From JBBIPA01 sp963775935 (GTDB lineage: Bacteria; Chloroflexota; Dehalococcoidia; GIF9; UBA5629), in the NCBI GenBank assembly GCA_963775935.1, contig CAVZKR010000003.1:186001-250000 (forward strand): a stretch of DNA of 64,000 nucleotides, in the 5' to 3' direction. A program made the position numbers and the translations under genes. Numbering within the stretch: position 1 is the first letter of the stretch; every line of letters begins with the position of its first letter. Of the stretch, positions 33,609 through 42,926 are shown in pieces. The notes beneath the pieces are model-generated. The model had not been told where the DNA came from. It ran no database searches and saw only the letters and a list, made by a program, of their open reading frames with translations.

Positions 33609-36600
33609 ATGAAAAAAAATATTTATTACCTTTTCCTACTAATAAGCCTTATCTCAGTCATGGTCACCCCAGTGCTAACGACCATCTCACAACCTGTTCT
33701 GGCAGATTCCGAAATGTTGAAATGGCATCGCATAGACACGCCGGGCTCAGTAGCAGGAAAAAATGACATCGTTAGCCCATCTGAGGTTAACCGCATCGTT
33801 ATCTGCCAAGATGGGAAAACGTTCTATGCTGTAGACATTCCTGATGCCAACAATACGACTGGTGGCAAAGCCCTATATAAATCTACCGATGGCGGCAAAT
33901 CATGGAGCGATGAAATTAGCCAGCGTCTTTATCAAACAATGTCTTCGGCAGAAAAAGTCAACTTTCGTGTCTGGAATATCGCCGTTGCTCCTGATAATAC
34001 TAGCTTCATAGCTGTGGTCACCAGCAATAGCACCACTAATCTACCCAGGAATGTCTGGCTATCAGCTGACGGAGGTAATAATTGGCAGAATACCAATCTT
34101 AGTGGGGTAAGCAATGTCAGCATCATTGATATCGCTAAAAACAACAGCAGCTATGTCGTCGCTGCCGGCACGCGGAGTGGTGCAGGCAATGGCAATGTCT
34201 ACATCCTCAGGTTTCCTGGTTATAGCGGCTGGGTAAATCAGAATTTTACCGGAGACATCATGGCATTGAGGTTTTCGCCTAACTATAATAAAGATGCCAC
34301 CATAGTCATCATTCACTCCAACAGTAATGGAACCTACCTCAGTGCCGGTATTCACGATATGGCTGCTAATAGCATAAACTGGAATACAATCCATAGCACC
34401 CCACTGGAGATTACCACCGCAGGCGCTGGCACATCGCCAAAAGTGAACCAAATTATATCTGCCTGTTTGCAGTTGCCCACCGATTTTTTTGGGCAAGCAC
34501 CAAGCTTCCGTCGCTATTATCTAAGCATTGACGCTCCGATATATAGCGCAGGTATATATCGTTTTGACGATACCATGGGTTACTGGCTGATGCCTGCCAC
34601 AAGTACCAAGCACATTTCCAGTATTGCTTACTGGGGCACATACAGCGCAGGTAAATTGCTGGCAGGTGAAGTCCTCGGCAACACCTGTTCGGCAACAGTA
34701 ATGACCTGGTTAACTGACGCACCGGTTACCTGCCCGGTTACCTGCTGGTATCAAGCCATAAAACCTCCTACCGGTGCCGCTGGAGATGATAATTGCACTG
34801 GCTCAGGCTATGGTAATGCTCAAGTTGCCTGGTCACCTGATGGTTTAACCGCATACGCAGGTACTGCCAGCAGTGCTCCACTGGTTTCAGGAGCAAATTG
34901 GCCGACTCCTTATCTAGCTGGCAAAAGCTCTGACGAATCATCATTCTCGATAAGCCAAAATAACGGACAAACCTGGAATCAGTTATCTTTAATCGATACA
35001 AAAATAAACTCATTCACTGATATAGCTCCCTCACCAGATTGCTCCGCCATTTACCTTGCCTCCACCAATAACAATACCAATTGTGCCGGCTTTGATAGTG
35101 TCTGGAGAAGTCAAAGCTCCCACATTGGCTCAGTATGGGAACGTATTCTTTGTAAACCGACTACTCATCAGCCATGCGCTTCAGGACAATCAAATACATC
35201 AATCCTGAGACTTGCAGGAGATAAAGCCAGTGGACAATATATTTTCTGGGCAGCTACAGGGACAAGAGCGCTCTGGTGGTCAGCGGACCATGGTGACTGG
35301 TGGAGTAATATCAATCCCAGATTCAATGTTCAGGATATGGCAGCCGAAGATAATAATACCTTGTATATTTTGAGCGCTACAGGTCAAGCGCAAAAATTTA
35401 CCTATACCGGCACAGCTTGGGCATCCTCAAACACCATAAATACAGGTTTGGATACGGGATATAGCATAGCAACCGCCTATACTGGAATCACTCCAGATAA
35501 CTACAAGGCGCATATCATCGTCGGTGGCACTGGTACTGGCGACTCCGATGTGGCATATTCCTCCGATGGTGGAAAAACCTTCACTGTCATCACCAAACAA
35601 CTACCGACTCGCGACAATACTATGGTGGTCGCCAGCTCAAGCTACCGAAGCGATGGCTATATTCTGGCAATCAACTCGGGGGGAATGTATGCCTGGGGAA
35701 TCTATTCAGGAATAACTACAGACTGGGAGACATGGTGGGGAGGTCCCAGCTGGCCCAGCCCTGTTACTGGATTATCTATTTCAAGAAATTATAGTTTTTA
35801 TTTCCCCACACCTGCTAGTCTATGGTCTCCAGCTACACCTTATATACGATGGTCGGCAGCCAACGCAGGACTCGACCCCACCATCTCGCTGGGAACACAA
35901 CCGACTACCAGATTTAGAATTTGCGGTGGTCTGGAGTATGGTGATCCCATTACGGTATATGCAATTGACCAGCGAATTTATAACCCGCCGGTAGGTGGCA
36001 TCTGGTGTTATAAAGATTGTATGGCATGGCAAGGTCCTCTCCCGTCGGAGCCAATCAGCTTGAATTCGGTGAATTTCGATCCGGTATCAGGTAGAGCTGG
36101 AGAGGTGAATCTTAAATGGGAACCGCTATGTTTATCCAAAAGCTATCGAATTCAAATATCCAAAGACATAGATTTCACCACACTCATGGCTGATATTGGT
36201 AAATCATGGTCTGGACCTTTTTATACACCACCCAATCTAGATAAACCAGCACTCATCATACCGCCCGGTGGAGGCAGAATCATCGATGCCGTTGGTAATA
36301 CCTGGACAGTACCCCCTCTGGAAGCGAACCATACGTATTACTGGAGGGTCATGGTTAAAAATGTTCTACCTGGTGATAATATCAGTAGTCCCTGGTCATG
36401 GCGAGAAAGCTTCATGGTTAAACAGGGTTTACCTGTAACCACACCCTCTTATGGGCCACAGCTTCTGGCGCCGGATAATGATTGTGCATGCCCCATCAAT
36501 GCGCCTGCATGCTTCTCCTGGACGCCTTTCAAAGAAACTACCTCATATAGATTTGAACTCTCTGAACACCCGGATATGAGCCTGCCTTTAGTCTCTATTG

Positions 36601-36860
36601 AAATTCCCACCACGGCAAATCACTATCAGGGCAAATTGAAGTCGAATGCTGCCTATTTCTGGAGAGTTAAAGCTGAAAAACCTTATCCCAGTGAATGGAG
36701 CACCACATTTAGCTTTGTGACACAGGCTAAGAAACCATCATCAGTATATCTACAGGCATCGCCGAAAACACCACTCTGGGTATTCGTAATTATTACCCTC
36801 GGTTTTATACTGGTAATCCTTATTCTTCTCCTCATAGTACGACAACGCCAGCCATATTAA
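33609..36860 (+). CDS. Large surface protein with Asp-box (BNR/sortilin-like) beta-propeller, B12-riboswitch controlled
   Basis: This 1083-residue protein has a signal peptide (residues 1-32) and one C-terminal membrane helix (about 1053-1078) followed by RQRQPY, so it is displayed outside. Repeated Asp-box strands S-x-D-G-G-x-x-W occur: YKSTDGGKSWSD, LSADGGNNWQNT, YSSDGGKTFTVI and SQNNGQTWNQL. This suggests one or two propellers (about 40-800), then fibronectin/Ig-like domains to 1040 (VNLKWEP; YYWRVMVKN; CFSWTPF). Function unknown. Cobalamin control and a BtuF neighbour suggest corrinoid capture. Confidence 0.85.
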   Translation: MKKNIYYLFLLISLISVMVTPVLTTISQPVLADSEMLKWHRIDTPGSVAGKNDIVSPSEVNRIVICQDGKTFYAVDIPDANNTTGGKALYKSTDGGKSWSDEISQRLYQTMSSAEKVNFRVWNIAVAPDNTSFIAVVTSNSTTNLPRNVWLSADGGNNWQNTNLSGVSNVSIIDIAKNNSSYVVAAGTRSGAGNGNVYILRFPGYSGWVNQNFTGDIMALRFSPNYNKDATIVIIHSNSNGTYLSAGIHDMAANSINWNTIHSTPLEITTAGAGTSPKVNQIISACLQLPTDFFGQAPSFRRYYLSIDAPIYSAGIYRFDDTMGYWLMPATSTKHISSIAYWGTYSAGKLLAGEVLGNTCSATVMTWLTDAPVTCPVTCWYQAIKPPTGAAGDDNCTGSGYGNAQVAWSPDGLTAYAGTASSAPLVSGANWPTPYLAGKSSDESSFSISQNNGQTWNQLSLIDTKINSFTDIAPSPDCSAIYLASTNNNTNCAGFDSVWRSQSSHIGSVWERILCKPTTHQPCASGQSNTSILRLAGDKASGQYIFWAATGTRALWWSADHGDWWSNINPRFNVQDMAAEDNNTLYILSATGQAQKFTYTGTAWASSNTINTGLDTGYSIATAYTGITPDNYKAHIIVGGTGTGDSDVAYSSDGGKTFTVITKQLPTRDNTMVVASSSYRSDGYILAINSGGMYAWGIYSGITTDWETWWGGPSWPSPVTGLSISRNYSFYFPTPASLWSPATPYIRWSAANAGLDPTISLGTQPTTRFRICGGLEYGDPITVYAIDQRIYNPPVGGIWCYKDCMAWQGPLPSEPISLNSVNFDPVSGRAGEVNLKWEPLCLSKSYRIQISKDIDFTTLMADIGKSWSGPFYTPPNLDKPALIIPPGGGRIIDAVGNTWTVPPLEANHTYYWRVMVKNVLPGDNISSPWSWRESFMVKQGLPVTTPSYGPQLLAPDNDCACPINAPACFSWTPFKETTSYRFELSEHPDMSLPLVSIEIPTTANHYQGKLKSNAAYFWRVKAEKPYPSEWSTTFSFVTQAKKPSSVYLQASPKTPLWVFVIITLGFILVILILLLIVRQRQPY

Positions 36861-36947
36861 GAAGATTTTGTTATTTTATTACTATTCTACGCGTTTATCT
36901 ATCAATAACGATTGACCTGCCTACTATAATAGGTTTAATATAGAGTA

Positions 36948-39152
36948 ATGAAATCTGCTTGCTGGTTAAAAAGACCTGTTGCGAGATTTGTCTTAAGGTG
37001 GACACTTCGTCTGCTATTGATCTTACTGCTTATTACCGCCGGCAGTCTATCCTTCTTGAGCAATCCTGCCTTGGCATTATCCGTTACATCTTTCCCCGCA
37101 CCACTCCCCCAGGGTCAGATTGGCACATTGTATAGCGCAACACTTACAGCGTCCGGTACGGCACCTTTTACCTGGAGCTTAGTTGTTACACCACCTATAC
37201 CACCTTGGCTAACTCTAACACCTGCTGGCAATACTGCCGTCCTTTCGGGCACTCCTACCGCAGCAGGAACATTTATCATCTCGGTTACGGTGACAGATGC
37301 TTCGCCAGCTAATGCTACCTTCGCTAGTTCTATCACCATAACCCCACCACCTGTCGTTATCAGTACCACAGGCGTCCCGCAGGGTAAAGAGGGAACCCCT
37401 TACACTGCATCATTGAGCGCCACTGGCGGCACAGCGCCTTACGTCTGGACTATCATAAGTGGTTCGTTACCACCAGGGCTTGCCCTCGGAGCAACGACAG
37501 GCGCCATTTTGGGAACTCCAAGCCGGGCTACTGCTGGCACATATACTTTTACCGTCAATGTGAACGACAGTTCTTCTCCAGTGCGATCCACACAAATGAG
37601 CTTCAGTATCTATATTGAAAAGGGGCTTTTCCAATCCATAATCAGCATTAACTCCAGTCTTAAGGCAGGCAGTACCAAGGTATTCGCCGATGGCAAAACG
37701 TTAACGAGCCTGAAAGGCGGAGAATATATAACTGTTAGTTTTGATCTCGGGGTAACCAGGAATATATCCATTGAGCCTCTGGTCGTACATCCCACAGATT
37801 CGTCAGTGAGGTTTAAAGCGAAAGAGGAATCAATAACCGTATCGGAGGTTCAACCTAATGCCGAGTTCAGCTACTACCCTGAATATCTGGTAAACGTTAC
37901 CACCGAGCCGTCGATTAATGTTCAGCCTCAAGGGTCTGGGTGGTACCGACAAGGTACGCCAATTAACGTCAGCACCAAAACTGATGCCCAGGGAAATACC
38001 GGCATAATGTATAAATTCGCCTACTGGCTATCGCCCAGCAGCCAAAAAATAACCACCGAACAGGCTAGTTTCACCGTGGACAGTCCAGCAACTTTTACAG
38101 CTTACTACGATACCTATTACAAATTAACCGCCGAATCAATCTACGGTGAAGTAGGGGGAAGTGGCTGGTACAAGGCTGGTAGCGATGCTCGATGGTCGGT
38201 GATCAATGATAAAATACCGATGGAAGGAATGGTCGGCTTCTTCCAGGGAAAATATAAGGCAGTCAATCCCAGCGGCAATGAACTTATGGATGGGCCAAAA
38301 ACAGTCACGGTATTCTGGGAACCAGACTATACCATGCCCTATATACTTATTCCGCTCGTGATTGTGGTCTTCATCCTGGTGATTGTAGGATTATATCTTC
38401 TGTTACGGAGACAGCAACTTCGACCTCAACCTCAGCCATTTTCTGCAGTTCCACCATTTCCACCATATATGCCACCGCCTCCTCCCAGACCCATACCTCA
38501 GCAACATACCACAGTGGTAATGATCGGAGATAAGGGAGGTGATGCACCAAAGCAGCTACCTTCATCAACAAAAGAAGAGCTCATGGCAAAATTCGGTGAA
38601 CTGCTGGAGAAATACGAGACTGAGATTAAAGCCTCATTAGGACCAGTGGCAAAAGAGTTCCCGAAGATTGAGGCTTTCCCTCAGGAAAAGATGATTCCAG
38701 CGCCACAACCCATTCCACCACAACCAGTAGTCGATGGCGAATTCACTACACAGGAATTCGATGAACGATTCTGCCGCTATACTGCAAAAAAGCTCCTCAG
38801 AACGGTCACCAGCAATTGGAGACAACTAGAGAGCGATACTATCACGCTACCATCCAGCAGCGAACAGACAAAAAAAGGTAACTCTGGACTACTCGTGATT
38901 TGGGCAAGGGATATCTACCATGAATGGGAACTTATCAGCTGTTCTCTCCCCTTGAACCATGCAGGCAATCATAAAGGTGACACACAAATTGTGTATAGCT
39001 TGTTGAATACTGTTACTGAGAAGAAAATCTACAGCTCCGGTGATGAGGCTCAACCACCGAAACCTCATTTCACTGACGGTATGCCGCAACTGGAGATATC
39101 TGATGACCAAATCGTACCCTCAGATGCTCTCCCCCACGAAACTACAAAGTAA
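36948..39152 (+). CDS. Ig-like transmembrane protein with large cytoplasmic domain
   Basis: This 734-residue protein has a signal segment (residues 16-45), then two putative Ig-like domains of the He_PIG type (LPQGQIGTLYSATLTASGTAPFTW; TGGTAPYVWTI, SGSLPPGLAL). Then come two beta repeats with GSGWYRQGTPIN and GSGWYKAGSDAR, resembling bacterial surface repeats. One membrane helix follows (YILIPLVIVVFILVIVGLYLLL), a Pro-rich stretch and about 200 cytoplasmic residues of unknown fold. It could transmit a signal or anchor the propellers. It follows the first propeller gene by 87 bases. Confidence 0.75.
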   Translation: MKSACWLKRPVARFVLRWTLRLLLILLLITAGSLSFLSNPALALSVTSFPAPLPQGQIGTLYSATLTASGTAPFTWSLVVTPPIPPWLTLTPAGNTAVLSGTPTAAGTFIISVTVTDASPANATFASSITITPPPVVISTTGVPQGKEGTPYTASLSATGGTAPYVWTIISGSLPPGLALGATTGAILGTPSRATAGTYTFTVNVNDSSSPVRSTQMSFSIYIEKGLFQSIISINSSLKAGSTKVFADGKTLTSLKGGEYITVSFDLGVTRNISIEPLVVHPTDSSVRFKAKEESITVSEVQPNAEFSYYPEYLVNVTTEPSINVQPQGSGWYRQGTPINVSTKTDAQGNTGIMYKFAYWLSPSSQKITTEQASFTVDSPATFTAYYDTYYKLTAESIYGEVGGSGWYKAGSDARWSVINDKIPMEGMVGFFQGKYKAVNPSGNELMDGPKTVTVFWEPDYTMPYILIPLVIVVFILVIVGLYLLLRRQQLRPQPQPFSAVPPFPPYMPPPPPRPIPQQHTTVVMIGDKGGDAPKQLPSSTKEELMAKFGELLEKYETEIKASLGPVAKEFPKIEAFPQEKMIPAPQPIPPQPVVDGEFTTQEFDERFCRYTAKKLLRTVTSNWRQLESDTITLPSSSEQTKKGNSGLLVIWARDIYHEWELISCSLPLNHAGNHKGDTQIVYSLLNTVTEKKIYSSGDEAQPPKPHFTDGMPQLEISDDQIVPSDALPHETTK

Positions 39153-39195
39153 CTAAACTTCCACCAGCACATTACGTTCCTACTGATAGGAAACA

Positions 39196-41661
39196 ATGTT
39201 TAGCAAAAAGGGCAATAAAGCGGCGAAACTAGGGTTGGCACTCACTATCACCCTAGCAATCACCACACTTGCTCTACCAGCTCCTACACAAGCAGGCACC
39301 TTGCAATGGACTCTCATAGACACTCCTGGCAACGCATTCAATGTCATAGTGAGCCCCTCGGAAATCAATTTTTTGGCAGTCGCTCCCGACGGCATTACTA
39401 TCTATGCCATAGACACCCCACATAATAAAGTCTACAAATCCACAAATGGCGGAGTCGCCTGGGATAATATCACGAGTGGTTTAACCTCCGTCGGTGCCAT
39501 TATGCCCGCCTGGAATGTAGCTATCGCTCCGGATAATCCCAATATCGTAGCTGTAGTTACCAGTGTTGGCGGCCTTCCCAGGAATGTTTTCTTCTCCATT
39601 GATGGCGGCACCACCTGGCAAGATACAAGCTGTCCCGCTACAAGTAATATAGGCGCTCTTGATATATCTATGAATTACAAAAATTATGATATGGTGATTG
39701 GCACTCGAACCGGGGCTGGTGGAGGGAAGGTCTACCTATATAGATTCCCTGGCTCCGGCGGCTGGACAGACCAGGGCTTCACAGGCGATGTCCTGGCTGC
39801 AAAATTTTCTCCAGGTTATATAAGTGATACGAGCCTGGTTATTGTATCGACAAATCCCACGGGTACCTATGCAAATACTGGTATCCGCGACACCTCAGCC
39901 AATACAACCAACTGGACTGCATGGACACCAATAGAAATTACCGCCGCAGGTGCTGGCACATCACCCAAGGTAAACCAAATTAAAACCGCCGACCTGGATT
40001 TGCCTTCAGACTTTATGGGGCAAGCTGCCGCTCAGCGCCATATTTATATCAGCATCAATGATGCTGGCGCCACAGGCAATGCTGGTATCTACCGCCTCGA
40101 TGACACCCTCATGTATAAATTGATGGCGGTGACAGGCACCAAGATGATCTCCAGCATTGCGTTTATTGGCCCCAACAGCACTGGCAAACTTCTGGCCGGA
40201 GAAGTCAAAGCAAACGCTTCTCTGGCTACCGTAGACACATGGTTGAGCCCAAACGCAGGAGCTGCTTGTCCACAAGCGACCTGCATAATCTGGCAAAAGT
40301 CGATTAAGCCACCCACGGGTGGCGCCAGTTCGGGAAACGCCAATGCGCAGGTAGCCTGGGGACTGGGAGGAACCAGAGCCTACTGCGGCACCAGTTCAGC
40401 TAACCTCGATAGCGCAGGCTGGCCAAATGGCTATCTCACTCCCCTGGCTCTTGACGAATCGGCATTCTCAATCTCCCCCGATGATGGCAGAACGTGGAAT
40501 CAACTCAGCCTTATCGATACCGCCATCAACCTCCTCTCCGACATGGCAGCTTCAGTTTATTCGGATACCCTTTATCTGGCATCTATAAATACCAATGCTG
40601 GACTCAACGGCCTTGACAGCCTCTGGCGAAGCACCAGCCAACCGCCGGGAAGAACCTGGGAGCGTGTCTTATGCATACTTACTTCCAGCAATGATACCAT
40701 CATACGCTTAAGTCCTCCGACACAGGCCACCCAATCTGTTTTCCTCGGTGTCCGCAGTACCAGTGACCTCTCCTACTCAAATGACAAAGGGCAATCCTGG
40801 AATAAAGCCCTACCCGGGGTAAATATTACCGACTTTTCCGTCACCGAAATTGGGGGCATCCCTACTCTGTTCGTTCTGGAAAACAACTCTATCCGCAGGG
40901 GTGAATACAGTAACCAGCTATGGAGATGGGGACTAAAAGTGAACACGAACCTGAACTCTGGGCACGCTATCACCGCTACTTCTTCGGGAATCGTCGTAGT
41001 AGGCGATGCTGGAGAAGGCATGCTTGCTTGTTCCCTCGACAACGGTACTCAGTTTGCCCAATTACCTCCTCTACCTGTTCCCGGCAATGTCCATGCTCTT
41101 GTCGATACCAGATTTATTAACAATGTCGTTATTTATGCTGCCAGCGATGCTGCTGCTGGCAAAGTTTATAGCTGGGTTATAAGCGCAGTCTCGGCGTGGC
41201 TAGCTATGGCAGCGCCCAGCCAGAGCTTCTTTGGGCTGGCTCAAGCCGGTACACTCTATTGCATCTGGTCGAATGCTGGCAGCAGCGGCGTTAATCGCAC
41301 TCTCAATCCTGAAGCTTTACGAGCGCCCTTCATCGAATGGAGCAATATGAATGTCGGCCTTAGCGCCGGTGTCGTTTTTACCAGGGAGCCTATTGCTCTT
41401 AAAATCTCAGGTGGCGTGGATATGTGGGCAATAGATAATCGACCCTATACTGCAAATAGCGGTCGCCTCTGGCATTATTGTGATTGTCTAACCCCCTGTT
41501 CCCTATTCCAGCCCACAACCTCCAAACCAGGAATTCCTGTTCCAGGCTCCCAGACCTATTTCACCGCTTATGAATACCTTAATTCCGATAAACACGGGCA
41601 CTGGAGAAGTAGCCGATATAGACTTCCAGTGGCAGCATCCCACACCAGCGAATGGCTATGA
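39196..41661 (+). CDS. Second Asp-box beta-propeller surface protein (5' part, frameshifted)
   Basis: This 821-residue frame begins with a signal peptide and is a clear paralogue of the 1083-residue protein. Shared segments include EITAAGAGTSPKVNQI and WNQLSLIDTAIN, and Asp-boxes such as FSIDGGTTWQD and ISPDDGRTWNQL. From about 41570 the frame is lost: the displaced segment continues in other frames to 42338. It may be a recent frameshift or a sequencing error. It follows the Ig-like gene by 43 bases. Confidence 0.8.
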   Translation: MFSKKGNKAAKLGLALTITLAITTLALPAPTQAGTLQWTLIDTPGNAFNVIVSPSEINFLAVAPDGITIYAIDTPHNKVYKSTNGGVAWDNITSGLTSVGAIMPAWNVAIAPDNPNIVAVVTSVGGLPRNVFFSIDGGTTWQDTSCPATSNIGALDISMNYKNYDMVIGTRTGAGGGKVYLYRFPGSGGWTDQGFTGDVLAAKFSPGYISDTSLVIVSTNPTGTYANTGIRDTSANTTNWTAWTPIEITAAGAGTSPKVNQIKTADLDLPSDFMGQAAAQRHIYISINDAGATGNAGIYRLDDTLMYKLMAVTGTKMISSIAFIGPNSTGKLLAGEVKANASLATVDTWLSPNAGAACPQATCIIWQKSIKPPTGGASSGNANAQVAWGLGGTRAYCGTSSANLDSAGWPNGYLTPLALDESAFSISPDDGRTWNQLSLIDTAINLLSDMAASVYSDTLYLASINTNAGLNGLDSLWRSTSQPPGRTWERVLCILTSSNDTIIRLSPPTQATQSVFLGVRSTSDLSYSNDKGQSWNKALPGVNITDFSVTEIGGIPTLFVLENNSIRRGEYSNQLWRWGLKVNTNLNSGHAITATSSGIVVVGDAGEGMLACSLDNGTQFAQLPPLPVPGNVHALVDTRFINNVVIYAASDAAAGKVYSWVISAVSAWLAMAAPSQSFFGLAQAGTLYCIWSNAGSSGVNRTLNPEALRAPFIEWSNMNVGLSAGVVFTREPIALKISGGVDMWAIDNRPYTANSGRLWHYCDCLTPCSLFQPTTSKPGIPVPGSQTYFTAYEYLNSDKHGHWRSSRYRLPVAASHTSEWL

Positions 41662-42338
41662 CCTATGGATCGCTACTGATAGGGAGTTTAGCCAAATCGT
41701 ATTAAAGCAGTCCCTAACTCCAAAAATTCCCGCGGCGCCAGGCTGGATAGTATCTTCTCCAGAAAAATCAGTCCTGGAAGCCGGGAAGAAGCTACTACTG
41801 GAAAGTGAGAGTTAATCGCAATGCTAATTACCAGAGAGGGGAAGGACAATGGTCAGAAACCATATCCTTCAATGTGGCTGCTAAACCTGTATCAGCGCCT
41901 TCTCCAGTTAGTCCTAACCTGCTCACACCAGCAAATAACGCCACGGGCATTAATCGTTCCCCAAAATTCTCATGGATGCCTCTTGAAAATGCTCTAGAAT
42001 ATGAGTTTATCCTCGCCAGGGACGGTACCTTACAGCAGGCAATCATCAACCAGATGACCACCGAAACAACGCTCGACCTTAATGCTGAGCTCAATTGGGG
42101 AGCCAGGTATTACTGGCAGGTGAAAGCGACCAAGCCTTTCATCAGCCAACCCAGCCCTACATTTAGCTTCACAGTGGCTACTGAGGCAGAACCACAAGCG
42201 CAAGCGCAACCAAAACCACAGCTCCAGATACCTGATATACCATTCTGGCTGTGGCTCGTCATCATCTTCCTGATTATCGCCATTTTGGTAGCCGTTATCG
42301 TAGTTGTTACCACAAGGCGCGGCTATTCTAAAAGATAA
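41570..42338 (+). pseudogene. Displaced C-terminal end of the second propeller protein
   Basis: Two further frames continue the 821-residue protein. First (41570-41815) is GEVADIDFQWQHPTPANGYDLW up to EAGKK; a one-base shift near 41790 then leads to YYWKVRVNRNANY and on to 42338. This part resembles the fibronectin-like domains of the first propeller protein and ends in a membrane helix (FWLWLVIIFLIIAILVAVIVVV) with TTRRGYSKR. Joining the three frames gives a full-length, anchored protein of about 1045 residues. Confidence 0.7.
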
Positions 42339-42390
42339 GTCTTGTTTTTACTGTAGACAGAAACATCAGCCAAAGCTATAATCATCTGGC

Positions 42391-42909
42391 ATGGCAAATA
42401 AACCTGAATATTCTATTTACTCAAGAAAGAAATTAAGCAAACCATTAGCCAGACTGGCTGCCGAAATAAAAAGAGACTACATGGTGAGGCATCCCCTTTA
42501 TCTGTATTCAAATGTTCTTTGTCTTCCTGGCTGATCTCATTCGTGAACTTGACATGCCATCTAGAAGTAGATTTCGTCAAACTATCCAGCTATGGCAAAG
42601 GCAAAGAAACCTCGGGCAAAGTAAAAATGATACAGGGTCTAAATACACCAATAAAAGGCAAGACATGTGCTGGTGGTAGAAGATATTGTCGATACTGGCT
42701 TGACTATCTCATCACTGCTTGATTATCTGAGAAAGAAAAAACCGGCTTCTCTGAAGCTTTGTGCCCTGACTGATAAACCATCACGCCGCAAAGTGCCAGT
42801 GACCATAGATTACCTCGGCTTCACCGTGCCTGACAAATTCATTGTAGGCTATGGCATCGACTGGGATGAAAAGTTTCGCTATCTGCCCAATATATGCTAC
42901 ATAGATTAA
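42391..42909 (+). pseudogene. hpt: Broken hypoxanthine phosphoribosyltransferase
   Basis: The pieces spell a purine phosphoribosyltransferase in different frames. The ATG at 42391 starts SIYSRKKLSKPLARLAAEIKRDY. Near 42500-42560 the frame changes to FFVFLADLIRELDMP, then EVDFVKLSSYGKGKE...GKVKMIQGLNTPIKGK, and near 42665 to HVLVVEDIVDTGL, which is the PRPP-binding motif. The rest runs to IDYLGFTVPDKFIVGYGIDWDEKFR. At least three indels are needed. It would make IMP from hypoxanthine if intact. The next gene makes hypoxanthine from adenine. Confidence 0.75.
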
Positions 42910-42926
42910 TACGAGAGGAAAATACT

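Noticed and set aside
37115..37369. Antisense open frames within the Ig-like and propeller genes
   Set aside because: Long antisense frames arise from the repetitive Thr/Pro/Gly codons; none has a start signal or motif.
38430..38505. Possible repeat or CRISPR-like pattern in the Pro-rich codons
   Set aside because: This is a simple Pro/Gln-rich coding stretch (PQPQP, PPPPP), not a spaced repeat array.
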